Positions 11,257 through 21,812 of a DNA stretch of 64,000 nt are shown here, piece after piece. The notes under the pieces are model-generated. The model made no database searches and was not told the origin of the DNA. It was given only the letters and a program-made list of their open reading frames with translations. A program made the translations under genes and the position numbers. The stretch lies in assembly GCA_019426215.1 (NCBI GenBank), contig CM033391.1, forward strand, positions 17,100,708-17,164,707, given 5' to 3'. Position 1 is the stretch's first letter, and each line of letters starts with the position of its first letter. This DNA is from Buddleja alternifolia (taxonomy: Eukaryota; Streptophyta; Magnoliopsida; Lamiales; Scrophulariaceae).

Positions 11257-11414
11257 TGTTGGAATGTGATTCCCCTTGTGTATTATTTCATAGAAGGCAA
11301 ATATATATAATGTATTACAAAGATTAATAAAGGAAATAAGAGACTTATCTAAATAAACAAGTAATAAACCTATCTTGATGAATAAACATAAAAGAATGAA
11401 TATATAGTTTAACA
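11257..11414 (-). repeat. Copia 5' LTR (158 bp)
   Basis: Second copy of the 158-bp LTR, beginning TGTTGGAATG on the plus strand and ending at 11414, followed by AAATC (11415-11419). It differs from the other LTR at two sites by eye, implying a recent insertion. Confidence 0.95.
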
Positions 11415-12064
11415 AAATCAAGATGTCTTTTGTCTAATTTTTTAATTGCTAAATTATTGGAATTTGGTTATTTTGATATTGGATCTTGTTGAATTTTATA
11501 TCAAAATAAAATTTGGTTCAAAAAAGAGAGGTACGTGCATGGGGTTTGGAATCCTAGGGGTGCACGTGTGCGTGTGGTGGTGGGCGGATTTAGTTTTTGG
11601 TATGGACTTGGAGTTCAAGACCCAATTGATACATCTCGGCATAAATATTATATATCAAATTCATGTTGAATTGGATGAAATACTTGCAATTTGGAATTGC
11701 TGTTCAAACCATCCAATTTGGAATTTCATGGCCACTCACGTAAATAAGGCGATGGGCGGCGCATGTGATTGGACTTGAAGTCTAATTTTGGTTGACTGAA
11801 AATCATGCAATTTGGAATTGCAAAATAGCCCACTGCCGTGCGCACTAATACAAGGGGCTAAGTCTTTCATTGTAGATAGTACCTTTGAAGTGTACTTTGG
11901 AATAAATAAGCCTCCCTAATTTTGCACACATCAGCCGTTCACACTTTACGAAATAAAGGGAATTGGTTCATTTGTTTTGCACGTACTGTAGGCGTGTGTA
12001 TTTAATATACAAAGGCTTAATTTTTCTTTTGAAAAGATTATTGCAGTTTGGAATCACCTTCAGG
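11415..12064 (+). other. Non-coding interior of the outer LTR element
   Basis: This continues the leader that was cut by the Copia insertion. Short ORFs (for example 11446-11778) lack any recognisable domain. No gene is seen. Confidence 0.5.
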
Positions 12065-13024
12065 TAGGGGTGGGCGTTCGGTTCGGGTTGTCGAATTCGA
12101 GTTTTTCGGATTCGGGTTTCAATTAGTAAATCTTACTACCCGATACCGAACCGATTTACTCTGTTTAATCGGGTTCGGGTTTAATCGGGTTTGGGTATAC
12201 ATCGGGTTCGGATTTGGGTTTGGGTTTGGGTTTTTTGATATTATTAAAAAAATGTTTTGGGTTGAATTTTTTGGGCCTCTAAAACTCTAATTTTCATTAA
12301 ATCAAGGACCAAAAAATTGATTTTGTAAATATTTAACTGAATATTTTGTGTAGTAGTCATCTAGAAATTAGCATGTAATTAATTAGCATTATCAATGACG
12401 ATTAATTGAATAAACCTCAAAGGAAAAAATAGTAACTGATTACATATACATTCAATAAATAATAGATTATAAGTTTAAAATTATATTTAATTACATATTA
12501 AAATATTAAAAGTAATTTTCTCTTTGTTAACAAGCATTATTCTAGAATATATATGTATATGTTGATTAAAGAAGCACAATTATGAATATATCTCCACTAA
12601 ATCGGTTTGATTAATTAACATTCTGCCTGGAGTTTTATAATTTTATCCTCGAAATCAAAATGAAATGAATGCAAAATTATTTTGGCGTTGTAGCCACAGA
12701 AATGGATTGTAGGAGAGTTTATATTGTATCATCGGAACCAACTTAAAATCCATACTTTTCTTGATGGAGCATATAAACTATCTAGAACATCTATATATAA
12801 TACATTCTGGAGCTCATAAGATAATACTAATAAATATTTCAACCCATTTGAGTATAATTATATTTTTTATTTTTTTATTTTTGGGTAATTTGGCTACTCG
12901 AATTGCTCGAAAAAATTGAAAATTAGAACCCGAACCCGAACAACACTATTTGGGTTCGGTATAACCCCGAACCCGATCGAGTCGGTTCGGAATCCGATTA
13001 ACCCGAACCGAAATCCCACCCCTA
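12065..13024. mobile_element. 960-bp non-autonomous hAT-like element
   Basis: The left end reads TAGGGGTGGGC and the right end, reverse-complemented, TAGGGGTGGGA; the match continues with GGTTCGGGTT-type sequence. The flanks are CCTTCAGG (12057-12064) and CCTACAGG (13025-13032), an 8-bp duplication with one mismatch, as expected for hAT transposons. The subterminal parts are rich in TCGGGTT/GGGTTTGGGTTT on the left and its complement on the right. The centre is AT-rich with no transposase. It sits inside the LTR-element interior. Confidence 0.85.
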
Positions 13025-15632
13025 CCTACAGGCCAATTCTTTTAAAGCCGTAACCCGTGTATTTTTGCTACGCCGCTATCAAACGCCATGGTGGCGGTGG
13101 TACAGCTAGGCTGTGATGGCACTGCCACTTTCGGGTTTAACTCGTGGGTTAGGTGCCCTAATCCTAGCCCATTTCTTAATTATTCTAAAAATTAGATTTT
13201 TGGAAAATAGTAATTTCTAAAATTGGAATTTGGAAATTGGCTAATTTTTTGTTTCAAAAAGTTTACTTTTAGAAAGTATTATTTTTGGGAACCTTAAAAA
13301 TTGTAATTTCTGAAGAATGGGATTTTTCAGAAATCGGTAATTATTTTGGGTTGAAAATTATAATTTTAGAAACTATTTATTTCAAGCCTAGATAATAATT
13401 TTATTTGAAAATCTGAATTTATCCCAATATCGCTTTTATGTGGCTTGGCATGTTTATGTGATGGGATGAACCACGAGCCTAGTCTAGTCTTTGGTTTTCG
13501 ATGTATGTAATTTCTATGGGTTGTAAAAATAGTTGGTTTGGCTTTTATTTTTTATTTTTAGATTAGTAGAATGTAATTAGATTATAGCCTATGTATTTGA
13601 AGACTTAGAAAGAAGACGAAGGCCAAATTGAAGACTTGTATGTAGTGGCTATCCATTGTAATAGTGTAGGTTGTTTTTACCTTCCTAGAAGTCCAGCCCA
13701 CTTTGGCTCAGTGGGTTGATTAGGTTAGGGCTCGAGGTGGTTCATCCTATTTACCGCTTTGTGCATGTTTAATTTTCTGTCTTTATATATGATATGTTTG
13801 GAAAGCATGCATAGGATAGAAAATTAAACAAGATAATTTGTAATATGGTGAGACCCTATAATATGTTATGTTCAAATTCCCTCCCGAGAAAATATTAGGC
13901 CCATATGGATCTGAGATTGGATCTTTATTCCATGCTTTCCATCATAAATGACAACATGTGAAATGCCGATGAAGCTAGGTTAGTCATTCATATAATTGGG
14001 GATTAACTTAGTCAAAGTAGGTTGTGATTGTCGCTAAGCATAGAGATGCTCTGTTGGATTTAATCACTCATTTTGCACTCATATAACTGGGGCGATGAAC
14101 TGAGAAGATTGATCATAGAATATTTGATGGGTTTGGCCTAACGTTGATGTAGCATTTTGGACACCCATATAATTGGGCCATATGTGAAAGATGAGGTAAA
14201 ACGATCTTGAGAACTACGAGGTAGAAGGTCCGACATGACTACTAACTGAAGAAATCGAACATACTCATATAATTGGAGTGCTTTGATTGATTTAGTTAAA
14301 TCTCAAGCCCACTAAGGAAATTAAGTTTTCTTGAATTCCATCAAGAGGGTAATGGAGTTTGAAAAAATGGTGGGAGACTTGTACAATTGAAGACCAAATT
14401 GTATAAGGACTTAATTTTATAGTTGAATGTTTATTACTTTGTTTTGCCTTATTATGTTAGACATAATTTAGAACCACTCAAACAAATCTAGAATAGAACC
14501 TAGACATAACTAAAATCAATCCCAACCAAACACGACTAGAACACCGCGACCTAGTAATTGTCATCGTTTATGAGAATGGGAATGTGTGTCGACACATGGA
14601 AAATTCCTAGTCTCTAATTACTTAGAGCAAATAACGATGAAGGGACTACCTATGTGAGGTAGGCCTAAGATAATATCCAAGCAAGATGTCTCATTAAGCT
14701 TTAGAAGCAAATGAGAGCATAGTTCATGCAAGGGTATTATAGTTCATTCAATTGAACAATTTAGTGTAAGATTTAGAGAGAAAGGAGATTTAGAATCACT
14801 AGAAGAGTTTTAGAAAACTCAATTGATAAAATAGTCAAGGATAGACCTAGTGGTCTTATCACTCTCTAAATTATAAGACTAGTTCATCGTTAAGGTACAA
14901 CATTTAGCCAAAGTAATTGTTGAAGTGTTGAAGCCTCCATAAGAAGGACAAGCCGGCACTATATAGTTGGTTCATGCTTCAAGACATGGGATGTCTTAAA
15001 GAATAAGAAAAACTAAGTAGCTGAAAGGAAAAGGTGGAAATGGAAGCGGGTGTTAAAGTCATTGATATGCTATAAACATGGCGAAATGGGAACACTTAAT
15101 AGGAAGGTTAGATAGTCAACCTAAACATATGATACATAAAAATTAAGTCATATCTCTAAAGAAAGATTTGAGAGAGCAAGGGAGCTACTCATGAATCTTG
15201 TCTTAAGGGAAAATAACTAAATTTTCATTTGCTAGGCAAACATCGTGTATATGTTGCACTATGTAGTAGTGCGAGAAATCTTCTTACTCCATGGAGTACA
15301 TTAGATGTACTAAGTCTAAAACCTTTCATAGGATTGAAGGTGATTAGAGATAAAGTAGAGAAGTATGAACAAAGTATCAAAATCTTTGATAGGATCAAAA
15401 AGAAAAATACTTGTCCAAGTGATTATCAAAGAAAGAATGAGATTCTTTTAAGTTAATACTTCACTAACAAGCCTTATTTGAATGGGGCAATTGAGCGAAA
15501 GAGCTGAATTTTATTTGATAATATTTCAGTCCATGGTGAGTCTTACTGACCTCCCTCTTTAATCTGAAGTTATAAACTAGAATTAATAACCTATATGTTG
15601 AATAGGATTCTGTAAGAGTGTATGCCCATAAG
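13025..15632 (+). other. Gene-poor retroelement interior
   Basis: No coding domain could be recognised on either strand. Near 13040-13180 there is a GC-richer tract; 13990-14280 holds a spaced repeat listed separately. The ORF at 15229-15456 has no family match I know. It may be the interior of a large retrotransposon derivative (LARD-like) attached to the LTR at 5607-6369, or the degraded end of the element whose LTR starts at 15633. Confidence 0.4.
13988..14280 (+). repeat. Four spaced copies of a CATATAATTGGG motif
   Basis: Near-identical strings of the form (a/c)CATATAA(T/C)TGGG occur at about 13988, 14080, 14163 and 14265, spaced roughly 80-105 bp. The sequence between copies is only weakly alike, so this is a decayed tandem repeat or a series of binding-site-like motifs in a retroelement leader. 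Confidence 0.6.
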
Positions 15633-17409
15633 TGTTAGGATTATGCCCTTAGATGCCATAGAGGATAGAATATGTAGGGCATCTATCTTGTATTGAACTT
15701 ATTTATAATGTATAAAAGGCATTACTTAGTTTTTCACTTAATTCTTATCTGCATCTATAAGTTGTGTAAAATGTTTTGCCCTTGTTTTCAGTGTGATCCC
15801 TCTACTTCCTATGAGATAGGAAGAAAAGCACTAGAGAGATCGACCGTGATTACTAAAACAAGTTCGCAAGTTATATGAAGTCTTTAATGGGCAAATAAAG
15901 ACTTCGAATACTTGTACAATCTTAGCTCTGACATGGGTGTGCCTATCTAGTATCATGGGATGGTAGGAGATTGAGATTGTAGGCACATCAGTGGAACTGA
16001 TATGCTCGAACACGACTCACATCGGTTCTATCACATGGGTTTTCACTCTGTGACTGTCAATGATAGAACTGATTATGCGTAATAGGTATATATGAACCTT
16101 TGACCTGAAGTATCAGGCTGAAGATGCACTTGTGACGTCAAGTCTTTCACTAGAGTAGTTAGACCCAATTCACCCGTTGATGGGGTCGACCTCGAAATGC
16201 GGACTTGATGGGGAAGTGGTAGTCTTAGCAGATATCTAATATGGGATTTGTTCTCTCCTAAGTGAATGAGAATGTACCCTATGTGATTATAGATAAATAG
16301 AGATCAAAGTCTTGGGTCAAAGCAAAAGAGATGATTGTGCTAGGAACTAAATCAATCTCAATGATCTCCTATTATTATAATTAATACATATGGTCAAGTC
16401 CAGTGAGTTTGACATAGCTATGACTCTCACTTAACCGGGGAACATGAACAAAGGGTCTATACATATACGGCATTTACGATTGGAAAGTTTCGGAATGATT
16501 CTATCATTCGTTTTAGTTTGGGTTACGAAGTGGGACACGTGACTGGTTAGGTGTTACCCACTTCCTTTGGTTTCCTCTCATTGCCAAATGAAACGAACCT
16601 AAAGAGTCGTGCTAAAGGATCGACAAAGAAAAATGAAAAAGGAATTTCTATTTTCTCCTAGGAATTTTAATTTATTGGATAAATTAACTAATTAATTATT
16701 CATTAGATGAAATAATTAATTATATGGATAAGATTAATTTTTAATTAATTTCCTAGGAAAATATATTAATGAATTAATTTATCTAATTAGTTTGGTTATT
16801 TAATTAATTTATTTATTTATTGGATATAATAAATTATTAATTGAAATAAGAAATTAATTAAACAAAATAAATCTCGGGCTTCTAGAAGGGTCCAAAGTGG
16901 ACACCTAATAGGCCTAAATGGGCGTCCAAGTGATGCCCTAGTTTAGGGTTCTTTTGTTTTGACTTGTTCAATAAGTCATGAGGTATATAGAGACTCTTTG
17001 ACTTTGAACAACGAAGAGAATATCATAACTCTCATAACTCCTAGAAAAGAAAGAAGAAAATATTCCGCCCCTCTCTAATACACTAGCCATCGCCCTCTTA
17101 GAGAAAGAAGTGGGATTTTTCATTTGTTGATCCGCGCGTGACTATTTAGAGACGACGTAATTTCGTTGTTCGGATCAAGGTTCGAGATTTGAAGATTCAA
17201 ATAAAGAATTGAAGATTTGGAAGCTTCAAGTTTTAAAGTTTTTGGAGGAAGAAAAGTTCTTCATCAAATTCGTTATAACAAGTAAGTTTTTATTTGTTAA
17301 TTTATTGTTCAATTGGAATATGCGATCATTGAATTCAACTTTGGGTTTTAAAATAAATTTTTTTGAAATCCTTCTACTGCGCTTATGTTATTTACAGCGA
17401 AACCCAACA
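15633..17409 (+). repeat. Long LTR (1777 bp) with initiator-Met primer site
   Basis: Begins TGTTAGGATT and ends AACCCAACA, and is followed by TGGTATCAAAGC. The stretch 16660-16870 is an AATTAATT-rich tract. A TATA-like AGGTATATAGAG at 16980-16990 could be the element promoter. Position before a primer site marks it as a 5' LTR; no partner LTR is in the window. The 1777-bp length depends on my choice of the start at 15633. Confidence 0.7.
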
Positions 17410-17410
17410 G

Positions 17411-17422
17411 TGGTATCAAAGC
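17411..17422 (+). other. Primer-binding site, initiator tRNA-Met type
   Basis: TGGTATCAAAGC follows the LTR end by one base, matching the plant initiator tRNA-Met primer site with one change. It fixes the LTR end at 17409. Confidence 0.82.
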
Positions 17423-18196
17423 TAATCTCTGATTCGCATATTTAATGGAGTTTATATGATTTATGATATGCATAATATGTGTTTTTGAAGCATGCGATTA
17501 TGTGTTAATTAAATCTGCATTTTTAGGGTTTAAAGCATGGATTTTGATTTTTTATATTTATTGTATATCTGGGTATATTTATGATGGAGGAAAAAAAATT
17601 AGAAACGAGGAAAAACGGGGCTCTGAGAAATCTGCACACAGCAGCTGCGCGCGTGCTGAGCTGTGCGCGTAGCTGCCGCACGGCCACCCTGTCGCGGCCC
17701 GACGGGTCATGTGTTTCGACACCCGATTCGCTGATTTGGGTCCAGGATCCGGGTCGGTAAATGGGCTATATAATGGCTCAAAATTGAAATTTGGGTTTGG
17801 GTAAATTTAATTATTCGGGTGGGTCAAAAGGATGATGACCCGATATAATTTAATTAAGCCTAACAAGAAATTTAATCAATCTCGACTTATTAATTAATTT
17901 AGCTTGATTTAATTAATTCCAAATGGGCCATTGGATAGGTGATTTGAATTTTAATTAAAAATAGCCTAATAGAAATTAATAAAGTGTGCATGTTATTTTG
18001 AATTAATTAATTTGAGCCCAATTGAATTAAAGTCAAGTAGACCAAAAGGATGGTAACTTGGGTTTGATGAAATCGAGCCCAATAAGATTAATTGGAATTA
18101 AATATTTAATTAGAAATAATTAATTATTTTTCTTGGCGATTAATAATTAATTTATGGATTAAATATTGTTAATTTTCCTCAACTTGGAAAATACTT
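17423..18196 (+). other. Retroelement leader cut by the CACTA insertion
   Basis: Non-coding leader with a GC-rich part (17635-17760), then AT-rich sequence up to CTT at 18194-18196, where the CACTA terminus begins. The rest of the element is not found in this window. Confidence 0.6.
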
Positions 18197-18560
18197 CACT
18201 ACTACAGAAATGACCTATTACAGCGGTTTTTTTAGGCCTATATAGCGGTTTTAACCACTGTCATAGGCGCTGTTATATGGTTTCGACCTATTACAGCGGT
18301 TTTTAACCGTTGTAATAGGTCACCCTATGACAGCGGTTCCCCAAAAACCGCTGTCATAGGATCCACCCTAGGGTTAAAAAAAATTAAATTAATTGGAACC
18401 CTATGACAGCGGTTCCGGATGAACCGCTGTCATAGGGTTCCAATTAATTTAATTTTTTTTAACCCTAGGGTGGATCCTATGACAGCGGTTTTTGGGGAAC
18501 CGAGGGTAGAACCTGCGACAGCGGTTCAACAGGAACCGCTGTCACAGTATTGAATTATTT
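18197..18560. repeat. CACTA terminus and subterminal repeat array
   Basis: After the terminal CACTACTACAGAAATGACC, the motif CCTAT(T/G)ACAGCGGTT and its complement AACCGCTGTCATAGG recur in both orientations up to about 18545. In En/Spm such arrays bind the TNPA protein. The array ends with a somewhat diverged pair (GCGACAGCGGTT / AACCGCTGTCACAG). Confidence 0.88.
18334..18502. repeat. Perfect 82-bp palindrome in the CACTA end
   Basis: Arms 18334-18415 and 18421-18502 are exact reverse complements, separated by 5 bp (CGGAT). Each arm contains two subterminal CCTATGACAGCGGTT-type motifs in opposite orientation. The transcript or single strand could fold into a very long hairpin. Confidence 0.93.
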
Positions 18561-19052
18561 TTTTCTTTTTATTTTATATTTATCACCCTATTCTGATAAT
18601 ATTCCTGTACAGTAATATTCAATAAACTAACCAACAAATTTCAACTAATAGCAAAACATATTCAACATAAACAACAACCAACCCAAACGTCAATATTACC
18701 ATCTCTTTCCTCCAACAATGTAATGTTATAATCTCCAACAAAATTTACAATCAACTAATTAAATTACTAATGACAATTTAAACACAATAAATCAAATTAC
18801 AATTTACAACAAGTCCCAATGTACAAAAAATACATTACCTAATTTCTAAGGAGCTGCTAAGAAAATGTAACGTGCCACTTCGCAGCATACTTCATCAATT
18901 TGATATTGAGTATAGAAGGATTGAGAATCATGAAAGTACTTCAAGATATATATATAGATTAATTGCAAACTGAAATGACGTCAATTACCTACCAAAGGTT
19001 TAATAATTTCAAAAGGAATAGAATTAAGTATATATTAGGATTATGCATACCG
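18561..19052. other. CACTA 3' non-coding region
   Basis: AT-rich stretch between the subterminal array and the last coding exon of the minus-strand gene. No coding signal or RNA gene seen. Confidence 0.6.
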
Positions 19053-19858
19053 CTGTTGGGATTATAGATTGTCCGTGGCTAATAATCTCTTTCATGAATC
19101 TCATAACGAAGTAGCCACAATCCACCTCGTTGGTCTGCCGGGGGCACTACAAAAGTAATCAAAGTTACCTTGTATTAGAACACTAACTTCTATACGAATA
19201 TATAATCTCATGAAACTAGAAAACGCTAACCTTTATGTTAAACCATTGACAAGCCGAGGTTTTGGATTTCTTGGATTGGTTGTTGCGATTTGCACGAAAT
19301 ATCTGCACAACACTATAAAAAAATATAAAAAACAAGGAAATATGTTAAAAACAAGCAATTATGTGAAATAAATACAGTTTAAAAAAATATTAAATATAAT
19401 AGATACATTGATTGAATGAAAAACTTACTGATTGATTTTTTGTATCATATCATCTCGGTATTGCGGCTCACCATGCACAGAATCCAAATAGTAAACGATC
19501 TCTTGAAATGGATCAATTGCAAGCAACAACCAATGTCCCCTACAAAGCATTCAAAAGATAAGTTCAAAATTTGTTTTGCGTACCTAGTTTTACAAATTAA
19601 AGTTGATTCTTTAGTAGCTCACCCGGTGTTGTAAGGTGCACGAAATAACTTATTCATTTGTGCACGTTGTATCATAGCACGTGCTATGTACTGCACTTGT
19701 TGAATTTGCGGGCTTGTTCTCGTAGATATGGAATGTGGGTTAAGGAACTTCAAACTTGTTTCTTTCCCTTCGGGGATTACGTACTTATCCAACAAACACC
19801 TAAATTGAGCATAAAAAATGAATTTCGAGTAACGAAAATAATCGTAGTTCAGATGCAA
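19053..19858 (-). CDS. Ulp1/C48-type cysteine peptidase exons of the CACTA gene
   Basis: Four putative exons. About 19858-19623 ends in KFLNPHSISTRTSPQIQQ and NKLFRAPYNTG. 19540-19429 has HWLLLAIDPFQEIVYYLD plus SVHGEPQYRDDM. 19302-19231 is a Lys/Ser-rich linker ending CQWFNIK. 19146-19053 has CPRQTNEVDCGYFVMRFMKE. This is the Ulp1/SENP fold with the His of HW, the Asp of YLDS, the Gln of PRQT and the Cys of VDCG all present. Such C48 domains are known passengers of plant CACTA and Mutator elements; cellular relatives remove SUMO or ubiquitin-like tags. GT/AG sites are visible at most borders, but the phase between 19429 and 19302 does not join cleanly, so splicing or integrity there is uncertain. 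Confidence 0.75.
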
Positions 19859-19875
19859 TAAAATAATTAAAAAAC

Positions 19876-20262
19876 TTACTTTATGTACGTTGTAATGATA
19901 GAGACTCCTCTCTCTTTTTTACGCAGAAGGTGATAGATCTCCTCCTTTTCAATATACTCTGGGAATGCAAAATTCATAATGGGTTCCTCGATGTCTATAG
20001 TGATCTGGGCACTAATAGACATCATCTTCGTGTACTTTCCCAGAAATACTAGGTCATGAGGAAGTCCATCTAGTTGAAGGTCTGCACATCTGTCACCTTC
20101 ATGTGCAGGCATGGCCACTGGAGTTTTTCCTTTGACAGCTGACTGCTTTGACGTCCCTGATTTCTGGTTTCTAGATGATTTGGATGGTCCTAGAGACTGT
20201 TTAAGCAAAGAAAATAAAACATGAATCTTACACACCAAAGTATATTTAGTAACCTCAAACAA
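19876..20262 (-). CDS. CACTA gene linker exon upstream of the peptidase
   Basis: The open stretch encodes a basic low-complexity part (GPSKSSRNQKSGTSKQSA), then LPHDLVFLGKYTKMM and IEEPIMNFAFPEYIEKEEIYHLL. I do not know a named domain for it. Its place between DUF8039 and the Ulp1-like peptidase, on the same strand, matches the linker seen in plant TE proteins that combine those two domains. Exon ends are uncertain, and the start Met of the open frame is probably intronic. Confidence 0.55.
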   Translation of the reverse strand: MFEVTKYTLVCKIHVLFSLLKQSLGPSKSSRNQKSGTSKQSAVKGKTPVAMPAHEGDRCADLQLDGLPHDLVFLGKYTKMMSISAQITIDIEEPIMNFAFPEYIEKEEIYHLLRKKERGVSIITTYIK

Positions 20263-20290
20263 ATTGTTATAATTTATTAATGACTAGCTA

Positions 20291-20590
20291 TTAATTACAT
20301 ACCGGTGCATCAGTGACAATGACAAGACTCGCTGGCCAAGCAACAAAGGTACACAGAACACTAGAAATGGTGAGCATTTCATCATTGAGAGGGACGGGTA
20401 GGGGTGTATTCGCCTCAACTGCAGTGTCAATGCGCACTTTCACATGGTTGGTGGCTAATGGACAGTTGTGAAGTATTCTATCAGTCTCAGGTCGACTGTA
20501 CATCTGTCCTTTAGCCACCACACGACACGACGGTGATGAAAGTGCTAATTGACATGGAGTGATAACCTACACACATATATATATATACAA
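20291..20590 (-). CDS. DUF8039-like domain exon of the CACTA gene
   Basis: The translation includes CQLALSSPSCRVVAKGQMYS, CPLATNHVKVRIDTAVEANT, PLPVPLNDEMLTISSVLCTF and VAWPASLVI. The pattern (conserved Pro-Leu of the 'HGVPLG'-like block, a strand with VKVRID, LPVP, and a final F-VAWP) is that of DUF8039, a module of unknown function common in plant CACTA-type proteins next to Ulp1-like peptidases. A splice acceptor is likely near 20570. No stop interrupts it. Family assignment is from memory of the pattern. Confidence 0.65.
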
Positions 20591-20660
20591 CATTATATTA
20601 GAAAGTTTTATGTGATTTACAGAAATAGAGAGTTGCAAGTTATGTGATCAATAAACAAGT

Positions 20661-21722
20661 TCAAATCATTACCTCAGGAAGCATCTTATAACCTGGTTCT
20701 GGGCTGCTATCTTTCAAAGAAATCACGTCATCTTCATGTGGCTGACGTGAGTTAGGCGCTTCCAAAACATCAACTCGTTGTTGCATGGCAACCATAGTTT
20801 CGGAGAGGTTTTTCACCATGTTTCTCAAGCTTTCCATCTCTATTTCTGTAGCAGGCTTTGGATCCTTAAAATAGTCTCTTTGTGAGACCCCAAAGCCAAC
20901 ACCGCTAACGCGACCCGGATGCTCCTTCTTTTTAAGAGCTTTAGCCAATAGGTCATCTCGACTCTTCTCATTTTCACTATGGCTAGTACTCTCTTGTGAA
21001 ATGCTCTCCTGTAATAATACATTTTAAAAAATAAAAAAAAATAGTGAACTTTGTTCTTTCAATAGTATTTCAAAACAAACATACAACACATTATGGAGCT
21101 AAAATTGCAAATAACTCACCATTTCATTCACTACTCTTCTAACATTGTCATTATCAATTTGATTTGTTTTATCGGAATGCGCAATCCTCCACACGAGTGC
21201 TAGTGTCACCTCTGTGCAATCGGATCCCGCATCCCTTCTTCTATCCATCTATATTTTCATTAAAAAATATATATGTATTAACATAGAATTTTTATTAAAA
21301 AAATTGTAAGGATTCACTGCTAAATGAACTACATACCTCCATTTGCTCCACAAGAACATGTCCAAGACTCGCTTTCCGGTAAGGATATTCAGGTTCCTTT
21401 GCTCTTTCCTGATTTTCCCTACTTAGTTTCTGTTTATTAAATTATCAAATTATTAGCTAAATATAAATGTAATAACCAACAAATGAAACCGTAAATTAAA
21501 ATGACTAGCTACCGGAAAACCTTCATCTAAGCGAACAGCTAAAAATGTCGTCCAATCGGCTTGAGATAGTTCATATTGTGGGGGTGGGTTGTCATTAATG
21601 TTTCCAACATCATCTCGCACCCACTTTCTACTCAAGTAGCTCCTGAAGTTACGTGCTAGCTTCCCAACTTCTGCTAGTACGTACTTTTGTCTACTTTCGT
21701 CAATATCAAATGCTAACTACAA
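20661..21722 (-). CDS. TNPA / Transposase_24-like exons of the CACTA gene
   Basis: Several exons separated by AT-rich introns. About 21722-21512 encodes FDIDESRQKYVLAEVGKLAR, RSYLSRKWVRDD, PPPQYELSQADWTTFLAVRL. About 21430-21340 encodes KLSRENQERAKEPEYPYRKA. About 21260-21115 encodes MDRRRDAGSDCTEVTLALVW. 20948-20661 encodes a Lys-rich start, YFKDPKPATEIEMESLRNMV and a short coiled coil (VKNLSETMVAMQQRVDVLE). This matches the plant En/Spm Transposase_24 layout (PF03004), whose En/Spm counterpart TNPA binds the subterminal motifs. Exon ends are estimated, not proven. Confidence 0.7.
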
Positions 21723-21812
21723 AAAACAAACAACAAAGTATATATAAAATTATAATTTAGAGAATATGATAATACATTAACACTTACAAATATGATAATA
21801 TCCAAATTACCT

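Larger units (their letters stand above)
6467..11414 (-). mobile_element. Young but broken Copia element with 158-bp LTRs
   Basis: A complete LTR retrotransposon on the minus strand, flanked by the 5-bp duplication AAATC (6462-6466 and 11415-11419). The two 158-bp LTRs differ at only two positions by eye. Gag, protease, integrase, reverse transcriptase and RNase H follow in Copia order. Very short LTRs and a gag without a visible CCHC knuckle suggest an Ale/Retrofit-like lineage, but this is inference. Coding breaks: frameshifts near 9600, 9437 and 8505, and a nonsense codon at 6994-6996. It sits in the leader of the LTR element whose LTR is at 5607-6369. Confidence 0.95.

Noticed and set aside
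12200..12235. GGGTTTGGGTTTGGGTTT run resembling a telomeric repeat
   Set aside because: The plant telomere unit is TTTAGGG. This run is (TTTGGG)-like, only a few units long, and belongs to the subterminal part of the hAT-like element.
13988..14280. Regularly spaced short repeats that might suggest a CRISPR array
   Set aside because: The repeats are about 12 bp with 80-105-bp spacers, in plant DNA and with no cas genes.
15229..15456. 75-residue ORF as a host gene
   Set aside because: No domain, no visible exon partners, and it lies in retroelement-like sequence just before an LTR.
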